Positions 11,144-20,025 of a DNA stretch of 64,000 bases are shown here, piece after piece (position 1 is the first letter of the stretch; each line of letters starts with the position of its first letter). The DNA is from Ichthyophis bannanicus (taxonomy: Eukaryota > Chordata > Amphibia > Gymnophiona > Ichthyophiidae): contig CM066036.1 in NCBI GenBank assembly GCA_033557465.1, positions 588,153,574 to 588,217,573 on the forward strand, given 5' to 3'. Position numbers and translations under genes: made by a program. The notes beneath the pieces are model-generated. The model saw nothing but the letters and a program-made list of their open reading frames with translations, searched no databases and was not told where the DNA came from.

Positions 11144-11757
11144 TCATTTTGGGGTATAGGGTAATATTGCTACATAGCTAAAACTTTTCATAGCTGCCTT
11201 CCTTTCTACATTGCTATCAATGGCTGCTGACTTTATTCGACTGTGATGAATCCAGGGTTCGAGTTCTGCAACTTTAACTGCTGTTGGGGTTAACAAGATG
11301 ACAACATAAGGTCCCTTCCAATGCGGTGCCAACGGTGTCTTTCTCCACTCTTTGATCCACACCGAGACTCCAGGCTTGAGAGGATGCAGGGGTTCTGTTA
11401 GATGGATGGGCAGCTGGTCTTGTACCCACGTATGAAGACTCTGCAAAACAGAACTTAAAACCAATAGTTCTTGTCTAGTAATTTCAGATCTAATCTGTTC
11501 CATATCTCCCTTTATTTCTTATACAATAGGCGGGGGTCGCCCATACAGAATCTCAAAAGGGGAAACTCCCAAAGACTTAGCAGGGGCTAAGTATATCCTA
11601 AGAAGGGCTATAGGAAGAACCTGGGGCCACTTCAGGTGAACCTCTTGGCAAAGTTTGGACAACCGAGATTTCAGGGTTCTATTCATACATTCTACTTTTC
11701 CTAAATTCTGAAATCTGTAGGCAGTATGCATCTGATAATGTCAATATCTCGGGGCCA
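11144..11757 (-). pseudogene. ERV integrase, C-terminal remnant
   Basis: The part at 11519-11757 shows MHTAYRF followed by GKVECMNRTLK, the helix carrying the catalytic Glu. GVSPFEILYGRPP follows. The part at 11144-11503 shows VSVWIKEWRKTPLAPHWKGP, the C-terminal GPY/F-type domain, then EPWIHHSRIK. A frame break separates them near 11510. The zinc-binding N terminus and the two catalytic Asp residues are absent, because RNase H sequence joins directly at about 11758. It could not integrate DNA itself. Confidence 0.88.
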
Positions 11758-12430
11758 TACTTAATGGACTTGCTTCCTGAGGTTATCCACCCTCATTCTT
11801 TGTACAGGGCCCCATGTGCATGCAAGGTTGTAAGGGCATACTTGGAATCTGGGTACACATTTAGACAGAGCCCCTTTTCCTATTGTCAGTGCTCTAGTAA
11901 GAGCTATCAGTTCAGCTTTCTGTGCTGAAGTTCCTGGGGCCAGGGCTGAGGACGCAACTACCAGATCAAGGGTCACCACTGCATATCTGGCACAACAATG
12001 TCCATTAATGATGACAAGACTGCTTCCATCTACAAAGAAAGTCCATTCAGGGTTCTCCAAAGGAACATCAGTCAAATCCGGGCGGCTTGAGAATATAGTG
12101 TCCATAGTTTACAGACAATCATGATCAGGGGGGGTCAAGACCAACTGGTAACAACGTAGCAGGATTCAAACTTGACTGACCTTCAATTGTATCTGGGGGT
12201 TTTCACACAACATACTCTGATACTTCAATATTCGTGAATTTGTGAGCCAGAAACTTCCTTTGTGTTCCATAATGGTTAGAACAGAGTGTGGTACAGTAAC
12301 TTGAAGATTCTGTCTCAAAGTGAGCTTGTCTGCATTGCTCACTAGGAGGGCTGTAGCTGCAACAGCTCTCACACAAGGGGGCCAGCCTTTTGCAACTACA
12401 TCCGATTGTTTTGACAAATAGGCTACTGGC
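11758..12430 (-). pseudogene. ERV RT connection and RNase H remnant
   Basis: At 12166-12417 the reading shows LSKQSD-type and SVLTIMEHKGSFWLTNSR sequence, typical of the gammaretroviral connection region. At 11761-12105 FFVDGSS carries the first RNase H Asp, and KAELIALTRAL carries the Glu region. The third-Asp segment and an HAHGALYK-like block appear in a shifted frame near 11800-11850. The RNase H C terminus is lost in the deletion that joins it to integrase. There are several frame changes. Confidence 0.85.
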
Positions 12431-13482
12431 CGTTGCTAAGATCCAAGAGATTGAGTCAACACTCCTAGAACATTTCCTTGTGACTCATGAACATAGAGAC
12501 TGAAAGGTTTTCTGGACATCTGGTAGACCCAGAGCTGGTGATGACATCAGAGCGGTTTTCAAAGATCGAAAGGCTGCATCCTGTTCAAGTCCCCATTCCA
12601 ATGGAGACTTTTCCATTCCTTTGGTAGCTTGATACAATGGTTTTGCTAGCAGCGCAAAATTGGGGATCCATATACGACAGTACCCTGCGGCACCCAAGAA
12701 GGCTCTCACTTGCTTCCTGGTGGTTGGAGTAGGAATACTGCATACAGTTTCTTCGCGTTCTGGTCCCAGGCGTCGAATTCCGCTGGACAACTGGAATCCT
12801 AGGTATTTAACTTGTTTGACATAATTGTGCTTTGGCTCTTGAGACTTTGTATCCAGCCTCATTTAAAAGGTACAAGAGTTCACTGATGGCTTGTAGACAT
12901 TCACTTTCTGAGTTGGTGGCTATGAGCAAGTTGTCCACATACTGAAGAAGAACCCTTTCTCCTGGGTTCACATAGTAGCTTGAAAGATCCTGTTTTAAAG
13001 CAGCACTGAAGAGAGTAGGTGAATTCTTAAATCCTTGGGGTAATCGAGTCCAGGTGAGTTGGCCCCGCCTTCCTGTTGTGGGGTCTTGCCATTCAAAAGC
13101 AAACAAAAGTTGACTGGTGGGGGCTAGGCGTATGCAGAAAAAGGCATCTTTCAGGTCCAGGACGGTGAAATGAGTAGCCTCAGCGGGGATCAGTCCCAAG
13201 AGAATATAAGGATTTGGTACCACTGGGTGTATAGTTTCAGCTGCATCATTCACTCGCCTCAGATCTTGTACTGGGTGGTAATCCCCTGCCCCAGGTTTAT
13301 TAACTGGGAGAAGGGAGTGTTCCAAGGTGACTGGAACTCCTTGAGAAGTCCATACTTCAATAGTTTCATTAGCTGGTCGGGGAAGAGGATACTGCTTCAC
13401 ATGCACTGGTTACGCTCCTGGCTTGCGGGTGACAATGACAGGGGCTATGTTCTTCGCTAGGCCAGGTGGATTATCTTCTGCC
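12431..13482 (-). pseudogene. ERV reverse transcriptase
   Basis: The ORF at 12807-13406 shows VNKPGAGDYHPVQDLRRVN, VLDLKDAFFCIRLAP, RLPQGFKNSPTLFSAAL and the active-site box LLQYVDNLLIA. The last box is normally YVDD, so one catalytic Asp is Asn here. The ORF at 12485-12862 continues in another frame with YLGFQLSSGIRRLGPERE and VRAFLGAAGYCRIWIPNF. The order and motifs are gammaretrovirus-like. A frameshift near 12810-12860 and the lost Asp make it inactive. The N-terminal end is interrupted at 13496 by a 621-bp insert. Confidence 0.93.
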
Positions 13483-13496
13483 CATACTTCAGGTGG
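13483..13496. repeat. Target duplication of the pol insert, left copy
   Basis: The 14-base word CATACTTCAGGTGG lies at the left edge of the insert and recurs at 14118-14131. On the minus strand both copies encode the same pol segment (PPEVW), so the duplication is independent of the insert's own sequence. Confidence 0.88.
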
Positions 13497-14117
13497 AAAA
13501 AAAATTTTGTCGGAGCTAAGCCGTAGGGAGGAGGTGAGAAATCACTTCCCCCACCAGACTGCCAGCTTCTTTTATTTTTATAAGTCCAACTCAATCAAAC
13601 CAAACAAATTTTTCTTTAAAAATAAAAACCAACGCTTATCTGAGTTCCCGCTGTGAACCATCAGAAATATGTTGCTCTTTCAGAAATGTAGCAGCACGAC
13701 GTGCACGTTTCCGGAAAAGGTTCCCTGTATCAAGTGCTTTTCAAATCTCCTTAAATGTAGGCAACAAAGAACTGGAAACGCCGTCCTCGCGGCTAAGGCA
13801 TCTACGTTTGGTCTGCTACATTTCTGAAAGAGCAACATATTTCTGATGGTTCACAGCGGGAACTCAGATAAGCGTTGGTTTTTATTTTTAAAGAAAAATT
13901 TGTTTGGTTTGATTGAGTTGGACTTATAAAAATAAAAGAAGCTGGCAGTCTGGTGGGGGAAGTGATTTCTCACCTCCTCCCTACGGCTTAGCTCCGACAA
14001 AAATTTTTTTCACATACTTATTTAATTTTGTATATTACAGAGGCTTTCATTTTAAGTGATTCCTTTGGTATTAGTCTTAAAGAGTGTTTCACTTTTTTGG
14101 GGGGGTTATATTTTTGA
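13497..14117. mobile_element. 621-bp palindromic insertion in ERV pol, family unknown
   Basis: Two near-perfect inverted arms of about 197 bp (13497-13693 and 13813-14010) enclose a 119-bp loop. A 107-bp single-copy tail (14011-14117) follows. The unit is flanked by a 14-bp duplication. The outer arm ends are A8T4-GTCGGAGC and its complement. There is no coding potential. The 14-bp duplication is longer than usual for cut-and-paste transposons and is more like target-primed retrotransposition, but no poly(A) tail is obvious. The class is unresolved. Confidence 0.85.
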
Positions 14118-14540
14118 CATACTTCAGGTGGGGCTATAAGGTTGGTGGGTATACAGGAACTAGCTGGCTTGATTGGAGATACACTATAGAACCGCTACTC
14201 TGCTTCTCGGGGAACAGTCAGCACCATCAATCCAGCAGGCTTTGGGTTCACAGTCATTTTCATTTCTCTCCCTTCAGCAAAGGATATTTGTGCCTGAAGC
14301 TTGGCAAGCATATCTTGGCCCAAAAGTGGAATAGGACACTCAGGCATATACAGGAACTGGTGTGTTATTTTCTGTCCCCCTAGTTCACAGTAGCTCTGAC
14401 AATGGTGATGCATTGAGAAAACAAAGAGGCTACTGGTTTTAGTATTCTGCTCCTGTATCCCCCATAAAGTCCATATATTGGTCCCCTATTTTCAGACTGA
14501 CCATAGGCTCCTGGGGACCCAGGGAAACTTGGAGCCCAGT
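14118..14540 (-). pseudogene. ERV protease and RT N-terminal junction
   Basis: The minus-strand reading shows EPMVSLKIGDQYMDF then the active-site region GDTGAEY. Retroviral proteases have (L/V)DTGA here. A stop and frame change follow. The ORF 14195-14413 shows PECPIPLLGQDMLAKLQAQI, the conserved C-terminal flap-to-helix block. Next to the insert the polypeptide leads into the SSCIPTNLIAPPEVW segment. The stop after the active site makes it inactive. Confidence 0.85.
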
Positions 14541-15958
14541 CTGGCCTAGTCTTCATCCATGCTGTAGCCCTCTTTGGCTGCCACTCACTCTATAGCTGCT
14601 TCCCTCTCTTGCTGGAACACTGTGCTCGGTTTTCATGACTCTAAAATCCACCTCCTGTTCTCCAAGTGCTCCCTCCTCCCTTCCTGGGGGTGGAGTCAAG
14701 ATGCGGGTATTCACTTCTCTAATGTCCTTCTTCTCTGTAATGGATGCACTGATTCGCACCCAGTGGGGGCCGATCATTTTCACGACCCTTTTCACTTCCT
14801 CTGCTCCTTCGATTAGGAAAACCTCCTCCACGTCATTCAACTAAAGTATCAGCAAGAAGATCTGCTTTCTTCTTTATCTTACATTCACTTTCTCTGTCAC
14901 ATTCATTTCCACAATTTACAAAAACTTTCTGAGCAACTTCCATTAACTGTGCTGTATTCATACCCGCAAATCTATTCATTTTCTGTAATTTTTGTCTTAT
15001 ATCTCTCTGGGACAGACTGACAAAAACTGCATCTACCATACACAATTTCTCCTGGGCTGCTGGATCGCATGGGGTATATAGTGAGAGCTGCCTGCACTAT
15101 TTGGAACCCACTTGGGGCCATCAAGGCTGATGGGTCTGCATAATACTGTTCATTAGTTCAATCAAATCCTAAGGCTTCTCAGTGTAGGAGGCATAATGCA
15201 TCTTTCAGTTCAGTAAATCAGTGGCAGAAACAAGGCTGGTCAGTTGGCTTTCGGTATTAAGAGTGGGTAGGCCCTGGACCTGGCGCAATGGGATAATGTG
15301 ACCCACCCTTTTACTGGTTGTTATACTTCTGAAGGCATACGGCAATCGGGACTGTCTGGGTTGCACTTCATGTTCTCGGGCGCTGGCTGTGACCCTGAAC
15401 TGGCAAATGAATCCCTGCTTGTAGTGTCATCGGTGGACTGTGGCCCACTTGGAGTACTTTAAACTGAGCCGGGGCTTATGGTCAAGAGGGGGTGTACATC
15501 CTCCTGCTGCAGAAGTGGCTGGTGAACTACTTGGGGTACATCTGCAGGGAGGTGTCCCCCCCTGCCCCAGGCTCTGCCCGGGGTGGTGGCAGAGCTGAGG
15601 GAACTGGCCTATAAAGATAATAAACGGGCAGGGTTTTTTTTTTTTCAAACTTCCGGGCCCCCCTCCCTTGTGTTTGCTACTAATCTCCTACATTGTTTCT
15701 CATAGCAACGCTTTATCCAGGAGGGTTTTTTCTCACAAACATTTAACCAGTAGTCTACATAAGGGAACTGATCAGGGAACATTTTTTTCACAATCTGATG
15801 AACACGGGAAACTACGGGGCCATGAAGAAGCTAACACTGGCCACTCCATTTCTAATCGGGACGGAGACATTTTAAGTCTGTAGTCTCCAGCAAAGCCCTT
15901 GCTAAAATTCCTAGTCATACATTTCAACAAAATCTGTGTGGACTCTGCCCCCCCCCAT
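14541..15958 (-). pseudogene. ERV gag remnant
   Basis: A probable start is ATGGGGGGGGGC at 15958 (Met-Gly, fitting N-myristoylation). It is followed by matrix-like fragments including MSPSRLEMEWPVLAS and, in a shifted frame, FPYVDYWLNVCEK. A proline-rich SALPPPRAEPG segment lies near 15590. The capsid end at 14833-15045 reads DIRQKLQKMNRFAGMNTAQL, then a basic KIKKKADLLADTL tract, as in gammaretroviral gag. I see no CCHC knuckle before the protease. Stops and shifts are frequent. Confidence 0.75.
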
Positions 15959-17418
15959 GATGACGTACTTGACAACAGACAGAGGGGGCGGGCAGTCAGG
16001 CTGCATTTTCTTATGGACTAAACATAATGGATGTGTGTGCTCATTCTAAATAAGAACAATTTAGATAAAGTCCTTAAAATATAAAACTATTATTTTGCAA
16101 CATGTTATAACAACAATCCCCTCAGAAAGAACTATGGCTCCTAACATGATGGCCACATATCTGTTACGTATGACTGGAATGAAATTACTTGGCATGGAAA
16201 CTAACTGCCAGCCGTAATCAGCATTTAAGCTGAATAATGTCTCTGCAAAAGAAATTACTTTAAATCTTACAGTGTAGGAAGCAGATATTCAAAAGACATT
16301 CCGGATACTTTTTCATAAAGTGGGTGGATATCTGGAATACATATACACCCCTTTTTCTTCCTTTTTTATTTTTTCTATTAACAATAAGTATGTCTTCTAT
16401 GAAGTGCTTGCCGCAGTATATCAGGAACTAGAATTCAAGCACGATTAACTTCTCATTCACTCAGGATTTAAATCACTTTCAAGTCGCGATCTGGTACTAC
16501 TGGCTCGGGATGCTTCATAGTCCTGTCAGGGTTCTTAACCTCTACTTCGTAGGTCAAAGGGAAAACAAAAGCAGTTTCTGCTTGAACCATTACAGTGCTT
16601 GCTGAAGATTTGAACATAAAAAAACACAAGACAAGGCTAAGCCCACAAATGCATTATACCTATAGCTTTACAGAAATCCTTTTCACTTGGTCCGTACAAG
16701 AACAGTACAGGAACTCGAAAGGGGTTAATAAGAACTTAATCCTTTCCAGGCTAAGCCCAAAACTGTCGGGATCCACAATCCTGACTAAACATTCTTATTA
16801 AATGATATATAATACATGACCATAGCAGAAGGAACATCACTATTAGAACATATTGAATAAAACAGGTACAATTTTCCTGAAATAAACACAAATTAACCCA
16901 GCTGCAGAGTGTTGAGATTAAGCCTTCACAGGGTTAAAAGGCACTACACATTCCTTTCTCCAGACACGCCCCTTCTCTCTCTGCTAGCCAGAGAGCACTG
17001 CTGTACTGAAAAAAAAACTGGAATTAGTGAGACAGCTAACTGTAAAAGTGACTCCTTAGTCTGTTTTTCCTTCTTTCTTCTTCTCTGCTTAATACTATTT
17101 CTTAATCGGTAAACTGTTTCACAAATTACCCAACAGAATAATCTTACATTATACCAGAAGGGAAACTCGCGGTTTCAACAGATAACAAAAATCAGATACA
17201 CAGTAAGGACAGACAAACACCAAACGCTTCTTCCTTTTCGCTACCTGGGCGCAGTCGCCTTGCCAGGAACTGCGCTACTCAGGAGTCCACTTTCGCTCGG
17301 TCTGTATTTCAAGACCTCTCAATCACACAGGCAATCATATTATCACAAAAATCATTTTTCAAGTGCCCAGGTTTTCTGACTAACTGACTATTCCAAACAA
17401 GAAGGGTCGATGGCTTCC

Positions 17419-17440
17419 CCCCGCGCATACTCATGCGGGG
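17419..17440 (-). promoter_or_regulatory. Leader hairpin 1
   Basis: Stem CCCCGC/GCGGGG encloses the ten-base loop GCATACTCAT (plus strand). On the ERV sense strand the loop is ATGAGTATGC. It is one of three hairpins with conserved loop and changed stems. Confidence 0.7.
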
Positions 17441-17482
17441 TCTACTAGGACCGCCCTTATGAGAGGTGATCAAGCTCTCTTG

Positions 17483-17504
17483 TCTCGCGCATACCCATGC
17501 GAGA
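17483..17504 (-). promoter_or_regulatory. Leader hairpin 2
   Basis: Stem TCTCGC/GCGAGA encloses loop GCATACCCAT. Compared with hairpin 1, stem pairs change on both sides while the loop changes at one base. Confidence 0.7.
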
Positions 17505-17530
17505 TTTTCCCAGTTAGTCTATACCAAATC

Positions 17531-17556
17531 AGTCTTGCACATACTCATGCAAGACT
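17531..17556 (-). promoter_or_regulatory. Leader hairpin 3
   Basis: Stem AGTCTTGC/GCAAGACT (eight pairs) encloses loop ACATACTCAT. Relative to hairpin 2 the C-G pair becomes T-A on both sides, a compensatory change. Confidence 0.7.
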
Positions 17557-17848
17557 CTTTTTCCCAGGCTGTACTGACTATCAAATCACAAAAATGTCTA
17601 TTCACCGGATCCAGTTCCCGATACCACACCAGATTTTGGATTGGATCCTGGACTCCCCTCGGGTTCTGAGGTGTTGGCCAGCTGGACCGAGTGGCCCGCC
17701 GAGGCAAGGCGGAACCCTCTCCAATACAATAAGACTGGCGGCACCTGAGAATTCCCCTGCGGTCAGACAGACATGGTTACAACCAGACCAAACCTTTGAG
17801 GCGAGAAGTCGTGGTATATTCACTGGCATACCATCCCCTGCTCGCACA

Positions 17849-17866
17849 TTCCGGGCCAACGCACCA
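17849..17866 (-). promoter_or_regulatory. ERV primer binding site, tRNA-Gly
   Basis: The plus-strand word TTCCGGGCCAACGCACCA matches the 3' end of vertebrate tRNA-Gly including CCA, with one mismatch in 18 as I recall that tRNA. It lies six bases inside the right LTR. It primes minus-strand DNA synthesis and fixes the ERV orientation. Confidence 0.88.
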
Positions 17867-17872
17867 AGAATA

Positions 17873-18563
17873 TGTAGCAGCTGATAAGCATGCAATAAAT
17901 AAAACCATAAGAACATAAGAACATAAGATAAGAACATAAGATATGCCATACTGGGTCAGACCAAGGTCCATCAAGCCCAGTATTCTTTTTCCAACAGTGG
18001 CCAATCTAGGTCATATGTACCTAGCAGTTTCCCCAAAGGAGTCAGTTCAAAGATCCAAGCCAATTTATTGTGCACATGGCTCAGTTAGTCAAAGCTTTAA
18101 AAGGACTGAGCAAAGTTTTTACAGAGACATACTCATTTATACCTCTTTTTCAGTTTGATACATGAGAACTTTCTATTGGTTCCAGCTTGATACATGCAAA
18201 CTTCCTATTGGTTCCAACGCCCCCTGCACCTGTCCAATCAGAGATCCCTCCTGGGCCTAGCACCCAGCTCCCTCCCTTAGGACTGTCCTAACAATGGTTC
18301 AGTTTCTAGGTTTGATACTTCTCTACTGCAAGGTCGTCTCTAGCTCCAGGAATGCATGTATTGAAACATTTCTTTCTTTTGCACACAAGAGAATAATGAA
18401 AGACTTATGAATTCATGTAAAACTTCTTATTAAGCAGTTTAAAACAATTTTCTCATTTTTCACAGATTTTTGGTTCTTTTCTAGCTATAATGGGGGTTGG
18501 GATCCAGGCCTAACTTACAGAACTTTCATATTTGCAGACTACTCTAGGCCATAGCCTGCCACA
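17873..18563 (-). repeat. ERV 5' LTR (with CR1 tail insert)
   Basis: It is 691 bp, or 561 bp without the 130-bp insert at 17907-18036, exactly the length of the other LTR. Seven substitutions separate them. It retains the unfilled TTAA that is occupied by piggyBac in the left LTR. Confidence 0.92.
17907..18036 (-). mobile_element. CR1 family C 3' terminal fragment inside the LTR
   Basis: A 130-bp insert absent from the other LTR. Its left end is the tail AAGAACATAAGAACATAAG. The body (CATACTGGGTCAGACC, CAACAGTGGCCAATCTAGG) is identical in type to the 3' end at 39017. It is severely 5'-truncated, with no clear target duplication. Confidence 0.88.
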
Positions 18564-18567
18564 AAGG
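18564..18567. repeat. ERV target site duplication, right copy
   Basis: AAGG matches 9694-9697 and is followed directly by the resumed CR1 reading (GSGKSQED-type frame). Confidence 0.85.
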
Positions 18568-19303
18568 GAGTGGCAAAAGCCAGGAGGATGTTGTGTTGCA
18601 TACAAAGAGGATTTACCAGCAGAAAGGAAGTGGTACTAATATCACTGTATAAGTCACTTACTGGTGAGGCCTCACTTGGAATACTGTGTTCAGTTTTGGA
18701 GACCATATCTTGCAAAGGATATAAAAAGACTGGAAACTGTTCAGAGGAAGGCGACCAAAATGATTTGGAGCCTGCGTCAGAAGCCTTATGAGAAGAGACT
18801 TGAAGACCTAAATATATACACTCTGGAGAAGAGGAGAGACAGGGGAGATATGATTCAGATCTTTAAATACTTAAAGAGAAATAATGAACAAACAAACCTC
18901 TTCCAAAGACGGGGAAGCTGTAAAACTAGAGGGCATAACATGAAGCTGCAAGGGGGTAAATTGAAAGGCAACATCAGGAAATACTTTTTCACTGAAAGGG
19001 TGGTGGGTGCTTGGAATGCCCTCCTGATGGAAGTGGTGGGGGCAAATACAGTGACAGAATTCAAAATGGCATGGGACAGACACAGTGGATCCCTTTACAG
19101 CAACAGGATAAAATCAAAATAAACAGAACTATCTAATTTCTCAACATACAGGGTTGTCCTACATGGAGCGGTGGGTTCACCCCTAAAACAAAGACATGGG
19201 GAGGGGTGGCCTGCATGGAGCTGGAGGTGTCCTACTCTTGCCATCTTACTGGGCAGACTAGATGGACCATACTGGTCTTTATCTGCCGTCATTTACTATG
19301 ATC
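18568..19303 (+). pseudogene. CR1-like LINE (family A), 3' part
   Basis: Continuation of the copy cut at 9697. AKARRMLCCIQRGF is followed by a frameshift, then [49 protein letters not shown] and the terminal FFTERVVGAWNALL block to a stop at 19122. About 180 bp of 3' UTR follows, containing CTAGATGGACCATACTGGTC. It ends near CATTTACTATG, the remains of an octamer tail. Inactive. Confidence 0.92.
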
Positions 19304-19587
19304 CGACCCACCCTATTAAAAAATGTTTCAACACATCAGCATTTCTCATAGTTAAACATTCCTCCAGCTCCCCCCCATTCCGGCAGAGTCTCCTGGCCTC
19401 GGGTCACCCTCCAGTCACACAGGGCAGGGTGGTTGCACAGAGAGGCATGACCCTTTGCTGCGTCACTATGCCAAGCAATATGATGCAGGTTGGGCTGACC
19501 TGATGATGTCAAAAGAAAGTGATAGCAAATAGGCAAGAAAGTGCTTGGTGCTTGGCAATACTGCTGCAAAATTAATGAGTCAGTAGA
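19304..19587. other. No gene recognised
   Basis: Unique-looking sequence. The two overlapping open frames carry no motif. Confidence 0.4.
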
Positions 19588-19690
19588 AGGTGAAATGACT
19601 TGCAAAAAGTCACAAGGAGCATCAATAGGTTAAACAAATCTGAACGCTTGCTTGCCTGAATCTGCTCTAACTATTCAGCTATGTCTCCTC
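19588..19690 (-). repeat. Old tRNA-derived SINE, minus strand
   Basis: The minus strand reads TAGCTGAATAGTTAGAGCAG (A-box region), GCGTTCAGATTTG (weak B box) and CTCCTTGTGACTTTTTGCAAG. The last corresponds to the CTCCTTGTGGCCTTGGGCAAG body of younger copies. It is much diverged. Confidence 0.6.
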
Positions 19691-19811
19691 TCCATAGTTA
19701 TTATCCTTTTTTTTTTAGAACAGCACAGTGATGATGTTACAAATGAGCTTTGGAATTCCTTCTTTTAGTGTTGAATCTCATTTAAAGGATGGACACATGC
19801 GGTGTCAAAAT

Positions 19812-20024
19812 ATAGAAACATGACGGCAGAAAAAGTCCACATGGCCTATCCAGTCTGCCCTTTCATATCAACTACTACAACAGTCCCCTTTTTCCTTTAG
19901 AGATCCGCTGTCTTTGTCCTATGCCTTTTTGAATTCAGACACTGTCCTCATCTCTACCACCTCCGCTGGGAGACTATTCCATAGATCTACCACTCTTTCC
20001 ATAAAAAAATATTTCCGCATATGA
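19812..20024 (-). mobile_element. CR1 family B 3' fragment
   Basis: About 210 bp closely matching 20026-20230 and lying directly head to tail with it (TAGAAACATGACGGCAGAAA). It covers the C terminus of the reverse transcriptase and the 3' UTR. It is either a second truncated insertion into the tail of the first or a local duplication. Confidence 0.8.
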
Positions 20025-20025
20025 C

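Larger units (their letters stand above)
15959..17848 (-). promoter_or_regulatory. ERV 5' leader, about 1.9 kb
   Basis: The region between the primer site and the gag start has no coding motif on the sense strand. It is longer than the few hundred bases usual for gammaretroviruses, so it may contain unrecognised insertions. The part nearest the primer site holds three matching hairpins (17419-17556). The packaging signal would be expected here. Confidence 0.55.
9698..18563 (-). mobile_element. Endogenous retrovirus, class I (gammaretrovirus-like), minus strand
   Basis: Complete provirus frame read right to left: LTR, primer site, leader, gag, protease, reverse transcriptase, RNase H remnant, integrase remnant, polypurine tract, LTR. 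No env is present, because the integrase end lies 67 bases from the polypurine tract. Removing its three later insertions gives about 7.3 kb. The two 561-bp LTRs differ at 7 positions by hand count (about 1.2%), so the insertion is fairly young. Even so, the internal genes carry many breaks and a large RNase H/integrase deletion, so it was probably defective when copied. It sits antisense in a CR1. Confidence 0.93.

Noticed and set aside
13498..14010. Inverted arms taken as LTRs or as an ERV stem-loop
   Set aside because: LTRs would be direct repeats. The 14-bp duplication of pol sequence shows a foreign insertion.
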